Notes: generated by a model not told the origin, from the sequence alone. A DNA stretch of 64,000 nucleotides from Streptomyces sp. SKN60 (GCF_026236535.1 NZ_JAHTMW010000010.1:124001-188000), one strand, 5' to 3'; counted from the first letter of the stretch, positions 8,247-17,247 are shown. Numbers and translations: made by a program.

Positions 8247-9767
8247 TCAGCCGCGCTCGTTGCCGGAAAGCACGCGGACCAGTTCCTCGGCCGTGCGGCA
8301 GCGGTCCAGGAGTTCCTTGACGTGGTTCCGGGTACCCCGGAGGGGTTCCAGGGTGGGGACTCGCTGGAGGGAGTCGCGGCCGGGGAGGTCGAAGATGACC
8401 GAGTCCCAGGAGGCCGCGGCCACGTCGTCCGCGTACTGCTCGAGGCAGCGGCCGCGGAAGTAGGCCCTGGTGTCCTCCGGAGGGCTCGTCTCGGCCCGTA
8501 CGACCTCGGTCTCGTCCAAGAGGCGCTTCATACGGCCCCGGGCCACCAGACGGTTGTAGAGGCCCTTCTCGGGGCGTACGTCCGCGTACTGGAGGTCCAC
8601 CAGGTGCAGCCGGGCGGCGTCCCAGTCCAGGCCGTCGCGCCGGCGGTAGCCCTCCATGAGCTCCCGCTTGGCGATCCAGTCCAGCTCGCCGGCCAGGCTC
8701 ATCGGATCGTTCTCGAGCCGGTTGAGGGTGTCCTCCCAGCGCGTGAGCACGTCCTTGGTCTGCTCGTCGGCGTCCGATCCGTAGCGCTCGTCCACGTACT
8801 TCCGGGCCAGCTCGAAGTACTCCATCTGGAGCTGGACCGCGGTGAGTGTCCGGCCGCTGCGCAGCGTGACCAGGAACTGCAGGGACGGGTCGTGGGAGAC
8901 CTGGTGCAGGGTGCGCACGGGCTGGTCGACGGCGAGGTCGACGGTGATGAAGGAGTCCTCGATCATGGAGAGCACCAGCGCGGTGGTGCCCAGCTTGAGG
9001 TAGGTGGAGATCTCGGAGAGGTTGGCGTCTCCGATGATCACGTGTAGCCGCCGGTACTTCTCGGCGTCCGCGTGCGGTTCGTCCCGGGTGTTGATGATGG
9101 GGCGCTTGAGGGTGGTCTCCAGGCCGACCTCGACCTCGAAGTAGTCGGCGCGCTGGCTGATCTGGAAGCCGTCGTCGCGGCCGTCCTGGCCGATGCCGAC
9201 CCGGCCGGCGCCGGTGACGACCTGCCGGGAGACGAAGAACGGCGTCAGGTGGCGCACGATGTCCGAGAAGGGGGTCTCCCGCTTCATCAGGTAGTTCTCG
9301 TGCGTGCCGTAGGACGCGCCCTTGTTGTCGGTGTTGTTCTTGTAGAGGTGGATCGGCTGGGCGCCGGGGAGCTGGGCGGCCCGCTCGGCGGCCTCGGCCA
9401 TGATCCGCTCGCCGGCCTTGTCCCAGAGGACCGCGTCACGGGGGTTGGTGACCTCGGGGGCGCTGTACTCGGGGTGGGCGTGGTCCACGTAGAGCCGGGC
9501 GCCGTTGGTGAGGATGACGTTGGCGAGGCCGATGTCCTCGTCGGTGAGCTGGCTGGAGTCGGCGGCCTCGCGGGCGAGGTCGAAGCCGCGGGCGTCCCGC
9601 AGCGGATTCTCTTCCTCGAAGTCCCAGCGGGCGCGGCGCGCCCGGTGCATCGCCGCCGCGTAGGCGTTGACGATCTGGGACGAGGTGAGCATGGCATTGG
9701 CGTTGGGGTGCCCGGGGACGGAGATCCCGTACTCCGTCTCGATGCCCATTACTCGCCGTACGGTCAT
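8247..9767 (-). CDS. dop: Dop, Pup deamidase/depupylase
   Basis: Dop (506 residues) converts the C-terminal glutamine of Pup to glutamate and also removes Pup from substrates. It is a paralogue of PafA: MGIETEYGISV at the N-terminus, RLYVDHAHPEYSAPEVTN with Asp95 at the known catalytic position, and YKNNTDNKGASYGTHENY. Residues about 40-80 (ARWDFEEENPLRDARGFDLAR) form the Dop-specific loop missing from PafA. ATG follows AAGGAGGGCC. It lies between arc and pup on the same strand. Confidence 0.97.
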   Translation of the reverse strand: MTVRRVMGIETEYGISVPGHPNANAMLTSSQIVNAYAAAMHRARRARWDFEEENPLRDARGFDLAREAADSSQLTDEDIGLANVILTNGARLYVDHAHPEYSAPEVTNPRDAVLWDKAGERIMAEAAERAAQLPGAQPIHLYKNNTDNKGASYGTHENYLMKRETPFSDIVRHLTPFFVSRQVVTGAGRVGIGQDGRDDGFQISQRADYFEVEVGLETTLKRPIINTRDEPHADAEKYRRLHVIIGDANLSEISTYLKLGTTALVLSMIEDSFITVDLAVDQPVRTLHQVSHDPSLQFLVTLRSGRTLTAVQLQMEYFELARKYVDERYGSDADEQTKDVLTRWEDTLNRLENDPMSLAGELDWIAKRELMEGYRRRDGLDWDAARLHLVDLQYADVRPEKGLYNRLVARGRMKRLLDETEVVRAETSPPEDTRAYFRGRCLEQYADDVAAASWDSVIFDLPGRDSLQRVPTLEPLRGTRNHVKELLDRCRTAEELVRVLSGNERG

Positions 9768-9886
9768 GCGGCCCTCCTTGCCCGGCGCCGCTCCCCGCAC
9801 GGTGCGTGATTCGGCGGTACCCACGAGCCTAGAGCGGCCGCGCGTCGTCGGGGAGATCGAATGCGATTCGGTGAGTGGAAAACGAC

Positions 9887-9921
9887 GGCTGCGGATGCCG
9901 GAATTCCGGACATCCGCAGCC
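9887..9921 (-). terminator. Hairpin terminator after arc
   Basis: Eleven-base arms (9887-9897 and 9911-9921) pair perfectly, and the loop CCGGAATTCCGG is itself self-complementary. It starts 11 bases past the arc stop. Confidence 0.8.
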
Positions 9922-9932
9922 GGTGCGCGTCA

Positions 9933-11699
9933 CTACAGGTACTGACCGGTGTTGGCCACCGTGTCGATGGAGCGGCCGGTGTCCGCGCCCTGCTTTCCGG
10001 TGACGAGGGTGCGGATGAAGACGATCCGCTCGCCCTTCTTTCCGGAGATGCGGGCCCAGTCGTCCGGGTTGGTGGTGTTGGGCAGGTCCTCGTTCTCCTT
10101 GAACTCGTCCACGCAGGCCTGGAGGAGGTGGGAGACGCGGATGCCCTTCTGGTCGTGGTCGAGGAATGCCTTGATGGCCATCTTCTTGGCCCGGTCGACG
10201 ATGTTCTGGATCATCGCGCCGGAGTTGAAGTCCTTGAAGTAGAGGACTTCCTTGTCGCCGTTGGCGTAGGTGACCTCGAGGAAGCGGTTCTCCTCGGATT
10301 CGGCGTACATCTGCTCGACCACGGACTGGATCATTCCGTGGGCGGCGGCTTCCTTGGATCCGCTGTGCTCGGCGAGGTCGTCGGAGTGCAGCGGGAGGGT
10401 GGCGGTGAGGTACTTCGCGAAGATGTCCTTGGCCGCCTCGGCGTCCGGGCGCTCGATCTTGATCTTCACGTCGAGCCGGCCGGGCCGCAGGATCGCGGGG
10501 TCGATCATGTCCTCGCGGTTGGAGGCGCCGATGACGATGACGTTCTCCAGGCCCTCGACGCCGTCGATCTCGGCGAGCAGCTGCGGGACGATGGTGTTCT
10601 CCACGTCCGAGCTGACGCCGGATCCGCGGGTGCGGAAGAGGGATTCCATCTCGTCGAAGAAGACGATGACGGGGGTGCCCTCGCTCGCCTTCTCGCGGGC
10701 ACGCTGGAAGACCAGGCGGATGTGCCGCTCGGTCTCGCCGACGTACTTGTTGAGGAGTTCGGGGCCCTTGATGTTGAGGAAGTAGGACTTCCCGGCGGGC
10801 TGTCCGGTCACCTCGGCGACCTTCTTGGCAAGGGAGTTGGCGACGGCCTTCGCGATCAGCGTCTTGCCGCAGCCGGGCGGTCCGTAGAGCAGGATGCCCT
10901 TGGGAGGCCGCAGTTCGTGCTCCTTGAAGAGGTCCGGGTAGAGGTAAGGGAGCTCGACGGCGTCGCGGATCAGCTCGATCTGGTTGCCCAGACCGCCGAT
11001 CTTGTCGTAGTCGACGTCCGGGACCTCTTCGAGGACGAGTTCCTCGACCTCGCTCTTCGGGACGACCTCGTAGACGTATCCCGACCGGGGCTCCAGGAGC
11101 AGGGCGTCGCCGGGGCGGATGGTGATGTCGAGCAGCGGCTCGGCGAGCCGCACCACCCGCTCCTCGTCGGTGTGTCCGATGACCAGGGCGCGCTCGCCGT
11201 CCTCGAGGATCTCCTTGAGGGTGACGATGTCCCCGGCGCGCTCGAATTCCATGGCCTGGACCACGTTGAGCGCCTCGTTGAGCATGACTTCCTGGCCCCG
11301 CCTGAGCTCGTCGAGCTCGACTCCGGGGCTCACGTTCACCCGGAGCTTGCGGCCCCCGGTGAAGATGTCGCAGGTGTCGTCCTCGTTGGCCTGCAGGAAG
11401 ACACCGAAGCCGGCCGGCGGCTGCGCGAGCCGGTCGACCTCCTCCTTGAGGGCCACGATCTGGTCGCGGGCCTCACGGAGGGTGTTGGCGAGCCGCTCGT
11501 TCTGAGCGGACACGCCGGCCAGGTTCGTCTGCAGCTCGACGATCCGCTCCTCGAGAATCCTCGTGTGACGCGGAGAGTCGGCGAGCTTGCGGCGCAGGAC
11601 GGCGATTTCCTGCTCGAGATAGGCAACCTGACCGGCGGGGTCGTCAGACCCCCGCCCGGGCCGGATGCCGCGGTTGATGTCGTCGTCGTGGGCTGCCAC
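9933..11699 (-). CDS. arc: Arc/Mpa proteasome-associated AAA+ ATPase
   Basis: This 588-residue ring ATPase unfolds pupylated proteins and threads them into the 20S core. In order it has an N-terminal coiled coil (about 20-90) that binds Pup, two OB folds (about 95-225), and the AAA+ module. The AAA+ module shows Walker A GPPGCGKT at about 273-280, Walker B VIVFFDEMES and sensor GASNREDMIDPAILRPGRLD. The extreme C-terminus GQYL is the motif that docks into the alpha ring. The GTG at 11699 is chosen because AGGAGG is eight bases upstream and the length matches the family. It is divergent from a ferredoxin gene. Confidence 0.97.
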   Translation of the reverse strand: MAAHDDDINRGIRPGRGSDDPAGQVAYLEQEIAVLRRKLADSPRHTRILEERIVELQTNLAGVSAQNERLANTLREARDQIVALKEEVDRLAQPPAGFGVFLQANEDDTCDIFTGGRKLRVNVSPGVELDELRRGQEVMLNEALNVVQAMEFERAGDIVTLKEILEDGERALVIGHTDEERVVRLAEPLLDITIRPGDALLLEPRSGYVYEVVPKSEVEELVLEEVPDVDYDKIGGLGNQIELIRDAVELPYLYPDLFKEHELRPPKGILLYGPPGCGKTLIAKAVANSLAKKVAEVTGQPAGKSYFLNIKGPELLNKYVGETERHIRLVFQRAREKASEGTPVIVFFDEMESLFRTRGSGVSSDVENTIVPQLLAEIDGVEGLENVIVIGASNREDMIDPAILRPGRLDVKIKIERPDAEAAKDIFAKYLTATLPLHSDDLAEHSGSKEAAAHGMIQSVVEQMYAESEENRFLEVTYANGDKEVLYFKDFNSGAMIQNIVDRAKKMAIKAFLDHDQKGIRVSHLLQACVDEFKENEDLPNTTNPDDWARISGKKGERIVFIRTLVTGKQGADTGRSIDTVANTGQYL

Positions 11700-11941
11700 G
11701 GTCCTCACCTCCTCCAAGGGGAGCTGGACGCTTCCTGACCCTACCTGGGTGGGTGATGATTGAAACCCCTAGATCAAAAAGACTCCGGGGTGTGTCCGAT
11801 CTTCACCCTTGCGCTTCCCCTCACGCCAGGGGAATACCCACCGGCGGTCATTGCAAAAGCGCCCGGTTGTATCGTCGTGGGTGGTCAACACCCGTCAGGC
11901 TTGACCGGACTTAGCGAATCGACGCGGAAACGGCAGGCGAC

Positions 11942-12253
11942 ATGACCGTGCAGCAGGAGACCCCGGCCACGGGCGCCCGGGAGGCGCTGGAGGTCTGGAT
12001 CGATCAGGACCTGTGCACCGGGGACGGCATCTGCGCGCAGTACGCCCCCGAGGTGTTCGAGCTCGACATCGACGGGCTCGCTTATGTGAAGAGCGCGGAC
12101 GACGAGCTGCTCCAGGAGCCGGGGGCGACGACTCCGGTGCCGCTGCCGCTGCTGCAGGACGTGGTGGACTCGGCGAAGGAGTGCCCGGGCGACTGCATTC
12201 ATGTGCGGCGGGCGGCGGACGGCGTCGAGGTGTACGGACCCGACGCGGAGTGA
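11942..12253 (+). CDS. Small ferredoxin (3Fe-4S type likely)
   Basis: A 103-residue electron carrier. The cluster motif is Cys-x5-Cys (CTGDGIC) early and ECPGDC near the end. This is the spacing of the single-cluster actinobacterial ferredoxins that usually serve cytochromes P450 or oxygenases; an extra Cys in CPGDC leaves the cluster type open. It is acidic, as expected. No partner oxidase lies nearby. It is divergent from arc across 242 bases. Confidence 0.85.
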   Translation: MTVQQETPATGAREALEVWIDQDLCTGDGICAQYAPEVFELDIDGLAYVKSADDELLQEPGATTPVPLPLLQDVVDSAKECPGDCIHVRRAADGVEVYGPDAE

Positions 12254-12274
12254 CCACTGGGTGACCGTGCGATA

Positions 12275-12301
12275 CCGGACCCCGCTGCTGAGGGGGTCCG
12301 G
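12275..12301. terminator. Hairpin between the ferredoxin and the secreted-protein gene
   Basis: Nine-base arms CCGGACCCC (12275-12283) and GGGGTCCGG (12293-12301) lie between two convergent genes. Confidence 0.65.
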
Positions 12302-12331
12302 CCGCGTGGTCCGGCGGCGTGGTCCGGCCGG

Positions 12332-12895
12332 TCAGACGGCGCGGGCCGGGTCCTGGGCGCTGCGGACGAAGGCGCCGCCCCGCCAGCGCCAGTTCACCTG
12401 CTCGCGTTCGTCGGGGCAGCAGCTCGGGACGTCCGCGGAGGAGTAGCCGAGCAGGGTCGCGTGGACGGCCCCGTCGCGTACGGCGAGGTCGCCGACGTTC
12501 TTCAGCTGCGAGGGTTCGACCAGGGTCGCCACGACGCGGGCGGCGGGGGCGCCGGCGCCCTTGCCGCGGGTGAGGACGTAGATGCCGCTGGGCGGTGTGC
12601 CGGAGCCGGCTTCGCAGTGTACGACTGCGACGGTCTCCGGGTTTCCGTCGCCGTCGAGGTCGCCGCTGGCCTTGCGGGCGACGGTGCTGGGCGCTCCCCC
12701 GCAGGCGAGCGGGTAGTGGGCCGTCGCGGCGTCGGGGGCGGGCAGCGGTGCGGGGGGTGCGGCGGTCGCTCCGGCCGGGTCGGGCTGCAGCAGTCCGGCG
12801 AGGGCGACGACTCCGGCCATGGCGGCGGCGGTGGCCAGCCAGTGCACCGGCCGGGCGTGGGTGTGCGCGAGGTCCGGGACGGCGGAGGTCTGCAC
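12332..12895 (-). CDS. Hypothetical secreted or membrane-anchored protein
   Basis: A 187-residue protein of unknown function. One hydrophobic segment near residues 19-35 (WLATAAAMAGVVALAGLL) should act as a signal peptide or anchor. The rest has an Ala/Pro-rich linker and a globular part with SGDLDGDGNPETVAVVHC, which resembles an FG-GAP or calcium-binding repeat, plus four cysteines that could form disulfides outside the cell. I chose the GTG at 12895, with GGAGA upstream. A longer frame reaches 13066 but would run through the trmI terminator. Confidence 0.65.
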   Translation of the reverse strand: MQTSAVPDLAHTHARPVHWLATAAAMAGVVALAGLLQPDPAGATAAPPAPLPAPDAATAHYPLACGGAPSTVARKASGDLDGDGNPETVAVVHCEAGSGTPPSGIYVLTRGKGAGAPAARVVATLVEPSQLKNVGDLAVRDGAVHATLLGYSSADVPSCCPDEREQVNWRWRGGAFVRSAQDPARAV

Positions 12896-13016
12896 GCGGG
12901 GCGTCTCCTGTGAGGTGGTGCGGAAGGAGTTCGTACGGTGACCGGCATCGTGCCACACGTCACAGTGCGGCGGAACAGGCGGGGTGCGGCCCTCCGGTCG
13001 TACGGCGCTCATGAAG

Positions 13017-13066
13017 GTGCCGCCGTCGGTTTCCGGCGCCCTTGGGCGGGAACTCGACGGCGGCAC
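13017..13066 (-). terminator. Long hairpin terminator after trmI
   Basis: Eleven-base outer arms (13017-13027 and 13056-13066) pair perfectly, with a partly paired interior. It begins about 47 bases past the trmI stop. Confidence 0.65.
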
Positions 13067-13079
13067 GCGCGCGTTGTGG

Positions 13080-13121
13080 GGGCGTCAGCCCCTGGGCGTC
13101 AGCCCCTGGGCGTCAGCCCTT
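13080..13121. repeat. Three tandem copies of a 14-base unit over the trmI stop codon
   Basis: The unit GGGCGTCAGCCCCT occupies 13080-13093, 13094-13107 and 13108-13121, with one mismatch in the last copy. The trmI stop (13113-13115) lies inside the gene-proximal copy, and the other two copies lie just beyond it. Confidence 0.9.
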
Positions 13122-14000
13122 GTTGGGGCCCTCGTAGTCCTCGCCGTAGGCGCCCTTGGCGGGGCGGCGGCGGCGCATCGGGGGCTCCACGCCGTCGGCG
13201 AGCCGGCGGGCGGTGACCAGGAATCCGGTGTGGCCGATCATGCGGTGGTCGGGGCGCACGGCCAGACCCTCGACGTGCCAGTTGCGGATCATGGACTCCC
13301 AGGGCTGCGGCTCGGCGTAGCAGCCGAACTCGCGGATGGACTCCACGGTGCGGGCGAGCTGCGTGGTGGTGGCCACGTAGCAGCACAGGATGCCGCCGGG
13401 GACGAGGGCCTTGGAGACGGCCTCCAGGCATTCCCAGGGGGCGAGCATGTCGAGGATGACGCGGTCGACCTCGGTGTCGGACAGGTTGTCCTGGAGGTCG
13501 CCCACGGTGAGCTGCCACGCGGGGTGCGGGCCGCCGAAGTAGCGCTCGACGTTGCCCTTGGCGATCTCGGCGAAGTCCTCGCGGCGCTCGTAGGAGTGCA
13601 GCATGCCGCTGTCCCCGATGGCGCGCAGCAGGAAGGCGCTGAGCGAGCCGGAGCCCACACCCGCCTCAACGACGCGGGCGCCGGAGAAGATGTCGGCGAA
13701 GGCCAGGATCTGCCCCGCGTCCTTGGGGTAGACCACGGCGGCGCCGCGGGGCATGGACAGGACGTAGTCGGGGAGCAGGGGGCGCAGCGCCAGGTAGGCG
13801 ACGTTTCCCGTGGTACGGACAACACTGCCCTCGGGAGCACCGATCAGCTCGTCGTGCGGGAAGGACCCCTTGTGGGTGTGGAAGTTCTTCCCGGCCTCGA
13901 GCGTGAACGTGTAGTGGCGTCCCTTGGGGTCGGTGAGCTGGACCTGGTCCCCGACCTTGAAGGGCCCGCGACGGCGGGCGGCACCGGTCGGTTCGGACAT
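13113..14000 (-). CDS. trmI: TrmI, tRNA (adenine-58-N1)-methyltransferase
   Basis: TrmI methylates N1 of adenine 58 in the T-loop of tRNA using S-adenosylmethionine. The 295-residue protein has a small N-terminal beta domain and a Rossmann fold. The fold shows the SAM loop VVEAGVGSGSLSAFLL (about 110-125), the acidic HSYERREDF, and the catalytic-site motif VILDMLAPWE. A basic C-terminal tail (RRRRPAKG) may touch tRNA. The ATG has no ribosome binding site but has TAGGGT six bases upstream, suggesting a leaderless message. Confidence 0.95.
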   Translation of the reverse strand: MSEPTGAARRRGPFKVGDQVQLTDPKGRHYTFTLEAGKNFHTHKGSFPHDELIGAPEGSVVRTTGNVAYLALRPLLPDYVLSMPRGAAVVYPKDAGQILAFADIFSGARVVEAGVGSGSLSAFLLRAIGDSGMLHSYERREDFAEIAKGNVERYFGGPHPAWQLTVGDLQDNLSDTEVDRVILDMLAPWECLEAVSKALVPGGILCCYVATTTQLARTVESIREFGCYAEPQPWESMIRNWHVEGLAVRPDHRMIGHTGFLVTARRLADGVEPPMRRRRPAKGAYGEDYEGPNKG

Positions 14001-14006
14001 GTGAGC

Positions 14007-14012
14007 ACCCTA
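14007..14012 (-). promoter_or_regulatory. Candidate -10 of trmI (leaderless)
   Basis: On the minus strand TAGGGT ends six bases before the trmI ATG, which places the transcript start at or next to the start codon. I see no good -35. Confidence 0.55.
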
Positions 14013-14152
14013 TCAAGCGCTTCCTCCCCTCCGGCGCGCTCAAGTCGCTGCCGACGGTCGACCGTGCTCGGCGACTCGTTCCTCGCCGCCTCCGCGCGCT
14101 CTCCCTTTCGGCACCGCCGCGCTCCTTCGGCTCGGAAGCGGGTGTACCGGTG

Positions 14153-15343
14153 TTACGAGGAGGGTCGTGCCATGGCCTTGACGAAGGCCCGCTCCACGTC
14201 GGCGGTGGACAGCACGCCGTAGATCTCGCCGCCTTCCTCGACGACCAGGTACTCGGTGGCGGGGCTCGCCCGGAGGTGGTCGAGGAGGGGCTGGCCGGCG
14301 AGGTCGGCGGGGACCCGCATGCCGTCGGCGAGGTCCTGGGCGAGGGCGCTGACGGCGACCCAGGGGCGGCGGTGCTGGGGGACGGAGGCGATGGCGGTCT
14401 CGCGGACGATGCCGGTGGGGGCGCCCTGGCCGTCGACGACGACGAGGGCGCGGGCGCCGGCCTCGTTGGCCCGTCGCAGGGCCTCGGAGAGCGGGGTGGC
14501 GGTCTCGACGGGGATGGCGCGGCGGGTCAGGGTGCGGGCGCGCAGCTCGGGGAGGTGTTCGCGGAGCCGGGCCATGCGCAGGCTGTTGCCGGCGCCGGTC
14601 CAGATGATGGCGGCGAGGATCGCGGCGAGCAGGGCGTCGGTGACGGTGGTGAAGCCGCTGATGTCGTCGGTGGAGTTGCCGAGGAGGCCGGTGCGGGTGA
14701 GCAGGGGCAGTCCGATGAGGACGGTGACGGCGAGCGCGCGGCCGACCCAGGCGGCGGCGACGGTGCCGGTCATCGGGTTGCCGGTGAGCTTCCAGACGAC
14801 GGCGCGGAACATCCGGCCGCCGTCGAGGGGCAGGCCGGGCAGCAGGTTGAAGATCGCGACGATCAGGTTGGAGATCATCAGTCCGCCGAGCAGGACGGCG
14901 GGGACGGTGCCGGGCTCGACGGCGTACAGGCTGGCGTAGAAGACGCCGGCGAGGACGAGGGAGAGCAGCGGGCCGACGAAGGCGAGGACGAATTCGCGGC
15001 CGGGGGTCTCGGTCTCCTTGTCGATCTCGGAGACGCCGCCGAAGAACTGGAGCTGGATGCGGCGCACGGGGAGCTTGAAGCGGAGCGCGGCGAGGGTGTG
15101 CGCCAGTTCGTGGACGAGCACGGAGGCGTAGAAGGCGATGGCGAAGAACAGGGAGACCAGATAGCGGGCGGCGCCGAGTTCGGGCAGGACGCGTTCGATC
15201 TGGTCGCCGAAGACCCAGGTGATGAGGGCGGCGACCAGGAACCAGCTGGGTGCGACGTAGACGGGCACGCCGAAGGGGCGGCCCATCAGGATGCCGCCGC
15301 CCGGCTCCTCGGTCCGCTGCGGCTTGGACTCGTCCTGGTTCAC
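14153..15343 (-). CDS. Site-2 protease-family (M50) membrane metalloprotease with CBS domains
   Basis: A 396-residue intramembrane zinc protease. The zinc site HELAH lies in a membrane helix around residue 74, and the second metal ligand motif LPLDGGR sits in a later helix. A QLQFFGGVSEI segment follows the first, as in the rhomboid-distant CBS subgroup (like archaeal mjS2P). The C-terminal third is soluble and carries two CBS-type repeats, which usually sense adenine nucleotides. The start is a GTG with AAGGAA upstream. The substrate, often an anti-sigma factor in this family, is unknown. Confidence 0.9.
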   Translation of the reverse strand: MNQDESKPQRTEEPGGGILMGRPFGVPVYVAPSWFLVAALITWVFGDQIERVLPELGAARYLVSLFFAIAFYASVLVHELAHTLAALRFKLPVRRIQLQFFGGVSEIDKETETPGREFVLAFVGPLLSLVLAGVFYASLYAVEPGTVPAVLLGGLMISNLIVAIFNLLPGLPLDGGRMFRAVVWKLTGNPMTGTVAAAWVGRALAVTVLIGLPLLTRTGLLGNSTDDISGFTTVTDALLAAILAAIIWTGAGNSLRMARLREHLPELRARTLTRRAIPVETATPLSEALRRANEAGARALVVVDGQGAPTGIVRETAIASVPQHRRPWVAVSALAQDLADGMRVPADLAGQPLLDHLRASPATEYLVVEEGGEIYGVLSTADVERAFVKAMARPSS

Positions 15344-15514
15344 GGGTTCCTTTCGTCGCCGGGCCGTCGGGCCCGCGCACTGGGTCACGGTTCGATCATG
15401 CAGTGCGACGGGTCCTGCGTCGATGGTATTCCGCGCGCGCCTGTGGACGGGATCAGGGGCGACGTGATCGGGGTGGGAGCGGTCGGAGCGGCGCTCGCTG
15501 TCAGTGGCGGGCCG

Positions 15515-15520
15515 TAGGGT
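15515..15520 (+). promoter_or_regulatory. Candidate -10 of the RecB-like nuclease gene (leaderless)
   Basis: TAGGGT ends seven bases before the ATG at 15528, and no Shine-Dalgarno sequence is present. Transcription should begin at the start codon. Confidence 0.6.
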
Positions 15521-15527
15521 CTGTGTC

Positions 15528-16400
15528 ATGAGTACGAGCGAGCAGCCGCCCGTGGCGGCGGTGGAGGCCCGGGCCCCCATGTCGTTGTCGCCGTCGCGGG
15601 CGAGCGACTTCATGCAGTGCCCCCTGCTCTACCGGTTCCGGGTGATCGACCGGCTGCCGGAGAAGCCGAGTGCGGCGGCGACCCGGGGGACGCTGGTGCA
15701 CGCGGTGCTTGAGCGGCTGTTCGACGCGCCGGCGGTGGAGCGGACGGCGCCGCGTGCGAAGGCGCTGGTGCCGGGGCAGTGGGACCGGCTGCTGGCCTCG
15801 CGCCCTGAGTTGGGCGAGCTGTTCGAGGGGGACGCGGAGGGCGAGCGGCTCGCGCAGTGGCTGACGGAGGCGGAGTCGCTGGTCGAGCGGTGGTTCACGC
15901 TTGAGGATCCGACGCGTCTGGAGCCGGCCGAGCGCGAGCTTTTCGTGGAGACGGAGCTGGCCTCGGGGCTGCGGCTGCGCGGGGTGATCGACCGGGTGGA
16001 CGTGGCGCCGACGGGCGAGGTGCGGATCGTCGACTACAAGACGGGCAAGGCGCCCCGCCCCGAGTACAGCGAGGGCGCGCTGTTCCAGATGAAGTTCTAC
16101 GCGCTGGTGGTCTGGCGGCTGAAGAACGTGGTGCCGCGCCGGCTGCAGCTGGTGTATCTGGGCAGCGGTGACGTGCTGACGTACGACCCGGTGGAGGCCG
16201 ATCTGCTGCGGGTGGAGCGCAAGCTGCACGCGCTGTGGGAGGCGATCCGGCTGGCGACGGAGTCGGGCGACTGGCGGCCCCGGCCGACGAAGCTGTGCGG
16301 CTGGTGCGATCACCAGGCGGTGTGCCCGGAGTTCGGCGGCACTCCCCCGGTGTATCCGCTGCCGCTGGTGCCCGCGCGCCCGCCGGAGTCCGGCGCGTAG
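15528..16400 (+). CDS. RecB-family PD-(D/E)XK exonuclease
   Basis: A 290-residue nuclease of the Cas4/RecB type. The N-terminal LSPSRASDFMQCPLLYRFR holds the first cluster cysteine. The catalytic core is GTLVHAVLERLF, then GEVRIVDYKTGKAP with the Asp...Lys motif, then QMKFYALVVWR. The C-terminus has C-x2-C-x5-C (CGWCDHQAVC), completing a probable iron-sulfur cluster. It is stand-alone, with no AddAB/RecBCD or CRISPR genes nearby. A role in DNA repair is likely by family. Its message appears leaderless. Confidence 0.9.
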   Translation: MSTSEQPPVAAVEARAPMSLSPSRASDFMQCPLLYRFRVIDRLPEKPSAAATRGTLVHAVLERLFDAPAVERTAPRAKALVPGQWDRLLASRPELGELFEGDAEGERLAQWLTEAESLVERWFTLEDPTRLEPAERELFVETELASGLRLRGVIDRVDVAPTGEVRIVDYKTGKAPRPEYSEGALFQMKFYALVVWRLKNVVPRRLQLVYLGSGDVLTYDPVEADLLRVERKLHALWEAIRLATESGDWRPRPTKLCGWCDHQAVCPEFGGTPPVYPLPLVPARPPESGA

Positions 16401-16450
16401 ACCCAGGGCAGAATGGATCAGGTCCAGCCCACCCCGTGAAGGAGTTGTCC

Positions 16451-17122
16451 GTGGCTATCCGCGTCCTACTGGTCGACGACCAGCCCCTGCTGCGCACCGG
16501 TTTCCGGATGATCCTGGAGGCCGAGCAGGACATCGCGGTGGTGGGTGAGGCCGGGGACGGTCTCCAGGCTCTCGACCAGGTGCGGGCGTTGCAGCCCGAT
16601 GTGGTGCTGATGGACATCCGGATGCCGCGGATGGACGGGGTGGAGGCGACCCGGCAGATCACCGGCCCGGGCCGGGACGGCCCGGCGAAGGTCCTTGTGC
16701 TGACCACCTTCGACCTCGACGAGTACGTGGTGGAGGCGCTGAAGGCGGGGGCGAGCGGCTTCCTCCTGAAGGACGCGCCGGCGACCGAGCTGGTGCAGGC
16801 GATCCGGGTGGTGGCGGCGGGCGAGGCGATGCTGGCGCCGTCGATCACCCGGCGGCTGCTCGACAAGTACTCGGCGCATCTGCCCTCGGGCGAGGAGCAG
16901 GTGCCGGACACGCTGAACACGCTGACCGACCGCGAGGTCGAGGTGCTGAAGCTGGTGGCGCGCGGGCTGTCGAACGCGGAGATCGCGGCGGATCTGTTCG
17001 TCAGCGAGACGACGGTGAAGACCCATGTCGGGCATGTGCTGACCAAGCTGGGCCTGCGCGACCGGGTGCAGGCCGCGGTGTACGCGTACGAGAGCGGTCT
17101 GGTGCGTCCCGGCGCGCAGTGA
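16451..17122 (+). CDS. NarL/LuxR-type response regulator, orphan
   Basis: A 223-residue two-component regulator. The receiver domain (1-120) has the acidic pair Asp9-Asp10, the phosphoacceptor Asp55 in VVLMDIRMPRMDG, and Lys107 in FLLKD. The LuxR helix-turn-helix (about 157-215) reads LTDREVEVLKLVARGLSNAEIA...TVKTHV. GTG is preceded by AAGGAG. No histidine kinase gene is adjacent, so its partner is elsewhere or absent. The gene lies 50 bases after the RecB-like gene and may share its message. Confidence 0.93.
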   Translation: MAIRVLLVDDQPLLRTGFRMILEAEQDIAVVGEAGDGLQALDQVRALQPDVVLMDIRMPRMDGVEATRQITGPGRDGPAKVLVLTTFDLDEYVVEALKAGASGFLLKDAPATELVQAIRVVAAGEAMLAPSITRRLLDKYSAHLPSGEEQVPDTLNTLTDREVEVLKLVARGLSNAEIAADLFVSETTVKTHVGHVLTKLGLRDRVQAAVYAYESGLVRPGAQ

Positions 17123-17155
17123 CCGCGCCGTCCGCCTCCCCCGAGGCGGTACGCG

Positions 17156-17192
17156 GAAGGGCCCGGCGCGCGCGTCGCACGCCGGGCCCTTC
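17156..17192. terminator. Bidirectional terminator between the response regulator and a binding-protein gene
   Basis: Thirteen-base arms GAAGGGCCCGGCG (17156-17168) and CGCCGGGCCCTTC (17180-17192) pair perfectly between convergent genes. Confidence 0.8.
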
Positions 17193-17193
17193 G

Positions 17194-17247
17194 CCGTACC
17201 GGAGGCCTGATCCGTACCGGAGGCCTGATCCGTACCGGAGGCCTGGT
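17194..17247. repeat. Three tandem copies of an 18-base unit at the 3' end of a binding-protein gene
   Basis: CCGTACCGGAGGCCTGAT repeats at 17194-17211, 17212-17229 and 17230-17247, with one base changed in the last copy. The stop codon of the minus-strand gene (17247-17249) begins at the repeat edge. Confidence 0.93.

Noticed and set aside
12896..13066. A 57-residue N-terminal extension of the secreted protein
   Set aside because: The extension would pass through the trmI terminator hairpin and push the signal-like hydrophobic segment deep into the protein.
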